From positions 1 through 12,718 of the forward strand of contig JBHGBF010000165.1 of assembly GCA_041946865.1 (NCBI GenBank): a stretch of 12,718 nt of DNA. Direction: 5' to 3'. The notes under the pieces were generated by a model. That model was not told the DNA's origin and searched no databases. It saw only the letters and a program-made list of their open reading frames with translations. A program made the translations under genes and the position numbers. Shown here piece after piece: positions 6,385 through 12,718 of the stretch (positions are counted from its first letter, which is position 1; the number at the start of each line of letters is the position of its first letter). Source of the DNA: RPQK01 sp041946865. GTDB taxonomy: Bacteria > Acidobacteriota > UBA6911 > RPQK01.

Positions 6385-8160
6385 TCAGTACCCCTGGACA
6401 CTAAAGACGAGAATCTTGCCGGCGCTGAAGACCGGGAAACCGAACTGGCGCTCCAGCCTGGCCTTCGCCTCCCTGCCGGCTTTGGTCGCTACCACGTAGA
6501 CTGGTCTCCGCAACTGCCTGAGATACTCCCGATCCTCTGGAGAAGTCTCTCGGCCTGACGTCAGCCTTCGAGCGATGTCAAAACGGCGCGGCGCGTCGGG
6601 ATAGGGGGCCATGTAGTGATCGGGCAGTTCCGTGAAGATCGCCCGGTTGGTCATGGCCGGCACCTCCAACACATTCCCGTTGGTCGCGAGCCGATGCTCA
6701 GGATTCAGAATCAACACCGCTTCCGGTCTGGTGTGTACGCGGGCCCAATCGTAGAACTCGCTGAGAGGCGAATCGGCCGGCAGTCTCCTGGGAAACACTT
6801 CACTGAAGTCGACAGGTAAGGGAGGCCGTGCCACGTAAGCGCCGAGAAACAGCACCGATGTGGGTAAAAACAGGAGAACGATGGCGGCCGTGGCTCGAAA
6901 GCTCACCTGCGCGGTTCCGGCCGCGCGTCGCCCGAGGACCACACTTCCCGTCGCGGGGACAGCCAGAAAAACCACTGCAGCGTGAAAAAAGTTCGAGTTA
7001 TTCAGCGACGGCAGTTGGATGGCGGCGTCCGCGAAGAGCAGTGCGAGCGCCCCCAGGATGAGCAATCGAAAGAAGCCGCGGTTTTCCTCGGCGCTCGTGA
7101 TGTAGCCGATGGCCGCGAGCAACAGCAGGACACTGACGCCCAAGGCCAGAGTGATCAGGTGCTTGAGCCCCGCGCCGGAAAAGAGATAGAAGTCGGGCCG
7201 GTTGTCACTGGGTCCGGTCAGCAAGTGAAGAAAGGTCGGAGCGGCCAGGATGATACCCACCGAGATGGCTGACAAGGCACGCAGGTTAGAGCGTCGAGTG
7301 GCCCGCGTCGTCCCGGTCAGCCGGTTCAAAAAGCGCAACGGCAGAACCGCAACGAGCAGTAAGAACCCGCACAGAACCCCGCCTGCCGTCACGCCGATGA
7401 TCGGGCTCGCGGCGGTCGTGAAACCAAAGGCCAGGGCGAGGCAGGCCAGTGGGACGATCCGAGGCTTCGCGAGCACCCATTCGAGGCAAACCAAAGACAC
7501 CATCAGGGATCCGAGCGCCAGGGGACGCGAAGTCATGTTCAGGAAGAAGCCGATCAGCTGGCCGTAGACGCCGCCCGAGTCGTTGTATCGGATCAAGGTG
7601 TAAATGGGATGGACGACGTTCCACAGAAAGTTGGGATCGTCCTTGAGGCGTTGAGTCCCCTGGACCAGGACCTTCAAACCGGCCAGCACGATCCCGAAAG
7701 GGTTGGTTCCGACCAGGACCAGATAAACCGTGAGCAGGCCGAGCGTGACTCGGCGAAACAACCTCCGGGCCAGCAGCAGGCAGCCGATCCCCAGCAGCGC
7801 CGCACCCGTCAGGACCATGGTCTCCAGCGCGAAAAACACGTTCCACCCGGTCAGGCGCGAGACCTGTGCGGCCAGGAAGTGGAAGAACCAGTAATAAGGC
7901 AGCGGCTGTCCCGCATAGAAGGGATTTTCAGGCGGGACCGACGTGGAATTCGGCGCCAGAAAACGCTCCGTGACCGCCGCATGCAGGTAGCCATGGAATG
8001 AAATCAGGGTCCTCGGACTGTTCCGGTGTATGCCCACTATCAGGAGCATGAGGCCAAGGACGGCTGCAACGGACAGCGTCCAGGGGTAGGAGCGAATCGA
8101 GGAGCGCGTCCTTGTCTGTGGGCCGAGGACGGCGTCATCAACAGCGACTTGAGATTTCAT
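6385..8160 (-). CDS. Polytopic membrane protein, GT-C glycosyltransferase-like
   Basis: This is a protein of 591 residues from ATG 8160, or 611 from an in-frame TTG at 8220. A short cytoplasmic start is followed by a first membrane segment (about 28-44), then an outer loop with SFHGYLHAAV (54-63) and PPENPFYAGQPLPYYW (76-91), then about nine more hydrophobic segments. A soluble C-terminal part of about 130 residues (FYDWARVHTRPEAVLILNP onward) follows. This layout matches GT-C-type membrane transferases that use polyprenyl-phosphate sugars on the outer face, and the PPENPFxAGxPL loop is familiar from unnamed members. The aspartate or glutamate normally expected in the first loop is not evident; His-Gly-x-x-His stands there instead. 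The TTG overlaps the stop of the upstream sulfatase-like gene and would add a non-hydrophobic, unconserved-looking 20 residues, so ATG is chosen with reservation. The glycosyltransferase role is inferred from topology, not proven. Confidence 0.72.
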   Translation of the reverse strand: MKSQVAVDDAVLGPQTRTRSSIRSYPWTLSVAAVLGLMLLIVGIHRNSPRTLISFHGYLHAAVTERFLAPNSTSVPPENPFYAGQPLPYYWFFHFLAAQVSRLTGWNVFFALETMVLTGAALLGIGCLLLARRLFRRVTLGLLTVYLVLVGTNPFGIVLAGLKVLVQGTQRLKDDPNFLWNVVHPIYTLIRYNDSGGVYGQLIGFFLNMTSRPLALGSLMVSLVCLEWVLAKPRIVPLACLALAFGFTTAASPIIGVTAGGVLCGFLLLVAVLPLRFLNRLTGTTRATRRSNLRALSAISVGIILAAPTFLHLLTGPSDNRPDFYLFSGAGLKHLITLALGVSVLLLLAAIGYITSAEENRGFFRLLILGALALLFADAAIQLPSLNNSNFFHAAVVFLAVPATGSVVLGRRAAGTAQVSFRATAAIVLLFLPTSVLFLGAYVARPPLPVDFSEVFPRRLPADSPLSEFYDWARVHTRPEAVLILNPEHRLATNGNVLEVPAMTNRAIFTELPDHYMAPYPDAPRRFDIARRLTSGRETSPEDREYLRQLRRPVYVVATKAGREAKARLERQFGFPVFSAGKILVFSVQGY

Positions 8161-8216
8161 ATCGAGATGGACTTCTTTCGGACTGCCGTCGCATGGGCGA
8201 AGCGAGCCACCCGTAT

Positions 8217-10022
8217 TCAATGTGCCAGACGGGCCTTCTGGAGTTGCTGGCGGAGCTGTTCGATGACTCCCTGCTTCGCCGGATCGGCGGCCAGATTTCG
8301 GGTTTCGTCAGGGTCCTGGCGCCAGGCGTAAAGCTCAGTTTTCCCGCGGTCGGAAACCAGCAGATGCCAGTCATCCGTAACCAGACTTGACCAGCCTTCG
8401 CGCGAATTCGGATAGAAATCCGGGCCGTTTCGAAAACGTCCCGGCCGCAAATCCGCGCAGACCGGGAAGCTTGTTTGTTCTGCTTCCTTCCGGATCAGGA
8501 AGGGCGCCAGCGATTCGCCCAGAAACAAGCTGCGCTGTCGCTCGAGCAAATCCATGACGGTGGCGGGCACCTGAGAGAGACCGACAACCTTCGCAAGGCG
8601 CCTGGGTGGTATCCGGCCGGACCAGTAGATGAGAAACGGGACGTGAAGCGCTTCCCTATACAGGCTGTTGCCGTGCCCGAAGAGGTTGTGGTTGCCGAAG
8701 GCCTCCCCGTGATCGGACGTGAAGATCACGATCGTATTGTCGAGCAAGCGGCGCGCCTGCAATTGGTTGAAAAGCCGTTCGAGCTGGCTGTCCAGATAGG
8801 CCAGCGCTGCATCGTAGCCGTCAATCTCCCGCTGGATCTCCGCCGGGCTCGGATTGGGTTTCCGCCGGAAGGTGACACCGAACTGGAAATTGATGACGTC
8901 TCCTGTGCACGGTTCATGAGAGAACCGTGTCGAATACCCGGCCTCGGTCAAGTACGGATCATGAACGTCCATGTAGTTCAGAAACACGAAAAACGGCCTG
9001 TGCTCCGATTTGTCGAGCCAGCGGAGAAACTCGTCATTGACCTGAGAAGCGCGCTTGCGGCCGGGAATGTCGAAATAGCCGAGCCGGGGCAGGAGGTTCA
9101 AGGCCAGCCGTTTCCCGTAGACCGTGCGCACGGCGTAGTCGGCGGCCGTCTCGCTTAAGATTTCGAAGTGCGCGAAACCACGGTTCAAGCCCCACTCGGG
9201 AGTCAGATATTCCCGGTTGGCGACAAAGGCGGCGGTGAGGTATCCGACGGCTGAGAGGACTTGCGCCAACGTCGGGAAGCGGGACGCCAGCGGCTGCTTC
9301 CAGTCCGCCTGGTGCTCTTGCGGGAGCCGGCCGGTAAAAAGGGACGCGTGAGAAGGAAGGGTCCAGGAGGAGTTGGCGAAAGCGGCCTCAAAGACCGCGC
9401 TGTTTTGCGAAAGCCGATCGAGGAAGGGGGTCGTCTGCCTGGAATAACCATAAGCCGACAGGTTGTCCGCCCTCAGAGTGTCGGCCGTCATCAGGATGAT
9501 GTTCGGCCCGGGCCGGCTGGCGGGCAATTGTGCGACCGATCTGCTTTCTCTCCAGCGCGGCCAGGCTGCGCCTGTCACTGCCAGGGCTAGAGTCGAGATG
9601 AGGAGCACCGGTAGCGTGCCGCGTAAGGACCTGATGATGATCTGCTCTCGCCCGAGGACTGAACGGCCGGATTGGACGCCAATGCCGAGGGCAAGAATCA
9701 GCGAGGGGAATTTGCCGATAACCTCCAGCGAGAACAGGACGCCGAAGAAGATGACGGCTACGAACAGAGCGAGAGCCAATCTGACATTGACGGCCGGGAT
9801 CAGCCGACTGACGACGGCCAGGCCGGCCCCCAGGGCCAAAAAGAGCACCAGGTTGAAAACCGGAGCTATCCAGAGAATCTCGATCGGTGAATCGGTGTGC
9901 CAACCCGGAACCAGGCGCGGGATCGTTTTGGCCGCAGCTTCCAGAATGCCCGCGAACAGGCCAAACCAAAGGGAGGTGATTAGAAGATCTTTCCGATGAC
10001 TTGACATGGGATCAGGCGCCAT
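8217..10022 (-). CDS. Membrane-anchored sulfatase/alkaline-phosphatase superfamily protein
   Basis: This 601-residue protein has four to five membrane segments in residues 10-155, then an extracytoplasmic sulfatase-fold domain. The domain starts at NIILMTADTLRADNLSAYGY (174-193), with D181 as a metal ligand. The nucleophile loop is SSWTLPSHASLFTG (218-231), with Thr221 where sulfatases have Cys/Ser in CxPxR. VHDPY follows at 353-357. The second metal site is FTSDHGEAFG (434-443) with D437 and H438, and H450 in GHGNSLY. A Thr nucleophile is typical of phosphoethanolamine and phosphoglycerol transferases such as LtaS and EptA types, so a phospho-group transferase or hydrolase on a surface glycan or lipid is as likely as a sulfatase; no formylglycine would form. 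The start ATG has GGAG four bases before it and overlaps the methyltransferase stop by 11 bases, suggesting translational coupling. The substrate is unknown. Confidence 0.88.
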   Translation of the reverse strand: MAPDPMSSHRKDLLITSLWFGLFAGILEAAAKTIPRLVPGWHTDSPIEILWIAPVFNLVLFLALGAGLAVVSRLIPAVNVRLALALFVAVIFFGVLFSLEVIGKFPSLILALGIGVQSGRSVLGREQIIIRSLRGTLPVLLISTLALAVTGAAWPRWRESRSVAQLPASRPGPNIILMTADTLRADNLSAYGYSRQTTPFLDRLSQNSAVFEAAFANSSWTLPSHASLFTGRLPQEHQADWKQPLASRFPTLAQVLSAVGYLTAAFVANREYLTPEWGLNRGFAHFEILSETAADYAVRTVYGKRLALNLLPRLGYFDIPGRKRASQVNDEFLRWLDKSEHRPFFVFLNYMDVHDPYLTEAGYSTRFSHEPCTGDVINFQFGVTFRRKPNPSPAEIQREIDGYDAALAYLDSQLERLFNQLQARRLLDNTIVIFTSDHGEAFGNHNLFGHGNSLYREALHVPFLIYWSGRIPPRRLAKVVGLSQVPATVMDLLERQRSLFLGESLAPFLIRKEAEQTSFPVCADLRPGRFRNGPDFYPNSREGWSSLVTDDWHLLVSDRGKTELYAWRQDPDETRNLAADPAKQGVIEQLRQQLQKARLAH

Positions 10023-10845
10023 ACTTCTCCAGGTGTGCGGGAATGTATTCCTGCAGAAAGACCTGGTGATCGATGTTGACGACCTTGCGCGCGATGAAGA
10101 TTACGTGGGGATAAGGCAGCCAATCCACCATCTCGTGATAGAAAACTTCGAAGCCGAGCGCCCGCAGCAGCTCTTTCATCTCCACCGTGGTCCAGTAGCG
10201 CACGAAGCCCCGGCCGATCATCAGCCGATCGAGCAGCAGCGCAAAGAGCGCTGTGTAACGAGGGGTAGTGAGCAGATCCTTGGTGATCAGTCTCCCGCCC
10301 AGAGGCAGCACTCGCGTAATGCTGTTAAGGAAAACCAGGACTTCCTTTCGCGGCACATGGTGGAGGATGTCAAGCATGTAGGCCGCCTGGATCGGCCGGC
10401 TCGGAGTGAAGTGTTCCAGGCTGAAGCACTCGAACTCGGTGTTCTTCAAATAGAGCCTGGACGCGATTCCCCTGGCCATCTCGATCCGCCCAACATCGAG
10501 ATCGAAGCCGGTGAAGTACGAGCGCGGGTGAAGCTGTGCGAAGTAATTGGCGAACAGGCCGAAGCCGCAGCCGACGTCCAAAACGTGTCCGTCCCAGGGC
10601 AAATACTGGCCGATTTCCGCAAGAAAGCGCTGGCGGATGATCAAGAACCGAATCGCGCTGTAGGCCCTGACCAGAGGCGAATCGATCGCCGCAATGACAC
10701 GCCGGATCGCTTCCCCGTTGCGCTCCGGCTCGATGTCGTGCCCGCTTGATACCTGGCGCGTCCTATTTCGGCTTAGGTTTAACGCGGGGGGAAGTTCGAA
10801 GGTTTCCGGCACAGGGGGTTCGCTTGACACGTTCGGTTCTGTCAC
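10012..10845 (-). CDS. Class I SAM-dependent methyltransferase
   Basis: This 277-residue protein carries the SAM-binding motif I VLDVGCGFG (88-96), an acidic pair in GFDLD (113-117) that would hold the SAM ribose, a motif IV-like strand AAYMLDILHHVP (154-165), and LGGRLITKDLL (182-192) as in Methyltransf_11/25-type enzymes. The last 60 residues extend past the core and may form the substrate cap. The start shown is a GTG with a poor ribosome binding site, and no ATG occurs before motif I, so the true N-terminus could be another GTG a few codons in. The first 45 residues look disordered. It ends inside the start of the sulfatase-like gene, so the pair is probably co-translated. The acceptor (sugar hydroxyl, lipid or quinone) cannot be told from the sequence. 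Confidence 0.87.
   Translation of the reverse strand: MTEPNVSSEPPVPETFELPPALNLSRNRTRQVSSGHDIEPERNGEAIRRVIAAIDSPLVRAYSAIRFLIIRQRFLAEIGQYLPWDGHVLDVGCGFGLFANYFAQLHPRSYFTGFDLDVGRIEMARGIASRLYLKNTEFECFSLEHFTPSRPIQAAYMLDILHHVPRKEVLVFLNSITRVLPLGGRLITKDLLTTPRYTALFALLLDRLMIGRGFVRYWTTVEMKELLRALGFEVFYHEMVDWLPYPHVIFIARKVVNIDHQVFLQEYIPAHLEKYGA
10027..10030 (-). promoter_or_regulatory. Ribosome binding site of the sulfatase-like gene inside the methyltransferase gene
   Basis: On the minus strand GGAG lies four bases before the ATG at 10022 and inside the last codons of the methyltransferase gene. It supports that ATG over the next in-frame ATG at 10007 and points to coupled translation. Confidence 0.5.
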
Positions 10846-10873
10846 CCGGAAGCGCGGTCTGGTCCGCTGTTTT

Positions 10874-12475
10874 CTACCTCATTGGCGAGACAGACATCCT
10901 GGACCGCCTGCGCGCATGACGCTCGCGATTCGGGACGGCGGGCGGGGGGCGGAAGGCCGCCAGCGCGCCATCTGTGTTTCCACGGTACGCCGGAAGAAAG
11001 GGGTTAAGAGACGGCCAATCGTCTGACTGAATTTCTCCGCCGACCATGAAGCTTTGATCTGCGCTGACCGCGAGACACCGTCCGACATCCACGGACCTGC
11101 CGCCCAGGTAGGTTCCGTAATCGAGGCGGCTCAGGTCGGCCGAGAGGACGGCCAGGAAGAAGTCAGCTTGTCCGCCGTTCTGAGACCGGCTCGCGTTCGC
11201 AGTGACCGGGAAGTCGGATGAGTAGGTCCCGCCGCTGACATAGACGAGCCCCGCGCTGTCGAGCCCTATGCCCTCCAGCCCTTCGCCCCGGCTTCCGCCC
11301 AGGTAGGTGCAGGCGAGAAGGCTCGAGCCGTTCGGGGAAAGCCTGGCCACGAAGCCGTCACCAGGGTAATTGGTGCCGGCGCCGGATCCCGGGCCTCCAC
11401 TGCCTCCGTAACTTTTTTGAAAAGCCGACCCGGTCGTGGGCAGATCCGTTGACGTCGTCGTGGCAGCTACCCAGGCATTTCCAGCCGCGTCTACAGCGAG
11501 CCCGTGAGTTTCGGAAAACTCGTTTCCCGATCCGCCCAAATAAGTGCTGTAGAGAAGGACACCGGCCGGCGAGATTTTCGCAAGCATCATGTCAAAACTG
11601 CCGGCGCAGCTCTTTTGAAAGGCGCCGGCGGTGACAGGCGCGTTGCTGCTGTTGCTGAAAGTCAGGAAGTAGGCGTTCCCGGCATCGTCGCTGCGGACCG
11701 AAGGAGTGTAGCCGTCACCGGTCGAACCGCCGAAGTAGGAGGCGTGGATGACTCGACGGCCATCCGCGGAGAGCCTCGCGATTATCCCATCCGCCGGACC
11801 CCGCAGGCTGGATTGGAAGGCGCCGGCCGTAACGTGCGGATTGGAACGGTCGACTTCGCTTACCCCGAGGATGAGGTCGCCGGACGGGTCCAAAGCGATG
11901 TCACGGACGAAATCACGGCCGGAACCCCCGAAGTAGGTCGACCAGACGATGGTCGAACCGTCCGCGGAGATCTTCGCGATAAACCCGTCCTGCTGCCCGT
12001 AATGCGGGTTGGGATTGACGTCGCCGTTAAAGGCGGTCTGAAGTGCGCCCGGTGTCGTCGGGAAATTCTGGCCGGCTCTGCCGGCGGCGTAGACGTAACC
12101 CTGGCCGTCGACCTCTATGGCGTAGGCCCGATCATAATTGGGACCGCCCAGAAACGTAGCCCATACCAACGCGCCGTCGGGGGCCAGCTTTGCCACAAAA
12201 ACATCCCGCCCGCCCCCGTTGTAACTGGTGTCGAAGGCCCCGACAGTGGCGGGGAAGTCGGCGGAACCGGTTCCACCGGTCACATAAGAGTAGCCTTGTC
12301 CATCGACGGCTACGTCACGAATCGAATCGCCGCCTGAGCCTCCAAGATAAGTAGAGAAGGCCAGGTTTGTGTTAAGGGGCGGGACCTGTCCGACGACCAC
12401 GGCGGCCAGAACCGAGAACGCCAGGAGCGACGGGCGCAGTAATAACTGAAGCACCTTTCTCGTCATCGAGATCAA
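10874..12475 (-). CDS. Secreted SBBP-repeat seven-bladed beta-propeller protein
   Basis: This 533-residue protein begins with a basic N-terminus and a hydrophobic stretch (about 8-29), a likely Sec signal peptide. The rest is seven repeats, each with a T/S-Y/F-L/F-GG signature at 43, 108, 181, 247, 312, 391 and 456, spaced 65-79 residues. Most repeats are followed by a VDGQGYxYVTGxT-x-SxDFP-like strand and a GAFQxSYxG...D-x-FVAKLSPDG-like strand. This is the SBBP (seven-bladed beta-propeller) repeat family, and seven copies suit one closed propeller. The last 20 residues are Arg-rich and outside the propeller. Such proteins are exported and their roles are mostly unknown; binding or scaffold functions are guesses. 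The TTG at 12475 is chosen because a GAGGGGGG box lies eight bases before it; an ATG at 12466 is the alternative, with much poorer spacing. It is first in the minus block, 28 bases before the methyltransferase. Confidence 0.9.
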   Translation of the reverse strand: MISMTRKVLQLLLRPSLLAFSVLAAVVVGQVPPLNTNLAFSTYLGGSGGDSIRDVAVDGQGYSYVTGGTGSADFPATVGAFDTSYNGGGRDVFVAKLAPDGALVWATFLGGPNYDRAYAIEVDGQGYVYAAGRAGQNFPTTPGALQTAFNGDVNPNPHYGQQDGFIAKISADGSTIVWSTYFGGSGRDFVRDIALDPSGDLILGVSEVDRSNPHVTAGAFQSSLRGPADGIIARLSADGRRVIHASYFGGSTGDGYTPSVRSDDAGNAYFLTFSNSSNAPVTAGAFQKSCAGSFDMMLAKISPAGVLLYSTYLGGSGNEFSETHGLAVDAAGNAWVAATTTSTDLPTTGSAFQKSYGGSGGPGSGAGTNYPGDGFVARLSPNGSSLLACTYLGGSRGEGLEGIGLDSAGLVYVSGGTYSSDFPVTANASRSQNGGQADFFLAVLSADLSRLDYGTYLGGRSVDVGRCLAVSADQSFMVGGEIQSDDWPSLNPFLPAYRGNTDGALAAFRPPPAVPNRERHARRRSRMSVSPMR

Positions 12476-12480
12476 AGCAT
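12472..12480 (-). other. Two-codon upstream open reading frame (ATG CTT TGA)
   Basis: On the minus strand an ATG at 12480 sits four bases after a strong GAGGGGGG box, but its frame stops after two codons (Met-Leu-stop). The TGA overlaps the proposed TTG start (12475-12473) of the propeller gene in another frame. It could be a chance ATG or a minimal leader affecting initiation. Confidence 0.3.
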
Positions 12481-12484
12481 GGTT

Positions 12485-12493
12485 CCCCCCTCT
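12485..12493 (-). promoter_or_regulatory. Strong ribosome binding site ahead of the propeller gene
   Basis: On the minus strand AGAGGGGGG lies eight bases before the TTG at 12475 and four before the ATG of the two-codon frame at 12480. Its position is the main argument for the TTG start. Confidence 0.5.
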
Positions 12494-12501
12494 AAGTTAC
12501 A

Positions 12502-12513
12502 GTGATCGATCAC
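12502..12513. promoter_or_regulatory. Perfect 12-bp palindrome in the propeller-gene leader, possible operator
   Basis: GTGATCGATCAC is fully self-complementary and lies about 27-38 bases before the propeller start codon. The position would suit a regulator site or a leader hairpin. No convincing -35/-10 pair was found in the 243 bases from 12476 to the window end, and no further gene was seen there. Confidence 0.3.
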
Positions 12514-12702
12514 GCCGCGTCCTGTGGGTCGAGGCTTTGATCACATGCAGCGGGGCAGGTTCCGGTGGTTCGCCCCAGTTTAGTTAGATCGCCTGCCGTC
12601 TTCTCGTCATTCGCTTGATCTTTCAGGACGCTGACTTGAATTTTCGCGACAAAATTTCTGGCGCCCGCGATCATGGAAATTCGAGCGGCTTTTATCGTGG
12701 CC

Positions 12703-12718
12703 GGACTCTCCAGAGTCC
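12703..12718. repeat. Inverted repeat at the right window edge
   Basis: GGACTCT and AGAGTCC form a perfect 7-bp inverted repeat around a CC centre, ending exactly at the last base. It may continue beyond the window. With only two central bases it suits a DNA-level palindrome better than an RNA hairpin. Without the flanking sequence its role cannot be decided. Confidence 0.3.

Noticed and set aside
8475..9158. A 227-codon open frame on the plus strand
   Set aside because: It is opposite the sulfatase domain, which carries the metal-binding motifs; no independent support.
11504..12337. A 277-codon open frame on the plus strand
   Set aside because: It mirrors the repeat-rich propeller gene and shows only repeat-derived patterns (GG, VGG, RRxx).

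Overview
The window is a GC-rich, gene-dense bacterial segment with nine full-length genes in two convergent blocks. Four genes run on the plus strand (145-5242) and five on the minus strand (5258-12475); the blocks meet tail to tail with about 15 bases between stop codons. No RNA gene, insertion sequence, CRISPR array or phage gene was seen. The SBBP-type beta-propeller protein, the number of radical-SAM genes and the short CACCTTGT-type repeat at the convergent junction would suit an Acidobacteriota- or Planctomycetota-like soil or sediment bacterium. That is an inference from gene style only; the window holds no taxonomic marker.

Plus block: four radical-SAM enzymes alternate in type. They are a SPASM-type protein (145-1161), a B12-binding-domain protein (1194-2621), a second SPASM-type protein (2687-3646) and a second B12-type protein (3677-5242). 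Gaps are 30-65 bases, so they look like one operon, with a candidate promoter at 80-108. The order A-B-A'-B' suggests a duplicated two-enzyme cassette whose copies have diverged widely. The gaps after the first SPASM gene and after the first B12-type gene carry related palindromic elements built on the same 12-bp perfect palindrome.

Minus block, in transcription order: a secreted seven-repeat SBBP beta-propeller protein (12475-10874), a class I SAM methyltransferase (10845-10012), a membrane-anchored sulfatase/alkaline-phosphatase-superfamily protein with a Thr at the nucleophile position (10022-8217), a polytopic GT-C-like membrane protein (8160-6385) and an extended-SDR sugar epimerase related to CDP-paratose 2-epimerase (6301-5258). 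The middle genes overlap or abut. The epimerase has its own candidate promoter and ribosome binding site.

Taken together, the window looks like part of a cell-surface glycan or glycolipid locus: a nucleotide-sugar epimerase, a membrane glycosyltransferase-like protein, a membrane phospho- or sulfo-group enzyme, a methyltransferase, and four radical-SAM enzymes able to do difficult C-H chemistry. No single known pathway matches this combination, so the product is unknown. The most unusual points are the tandem alternating radical-SAM pairs, their shared intergenic palindromes, and an epimerase whose YxxxK catalytic Tyr position reads Leu.
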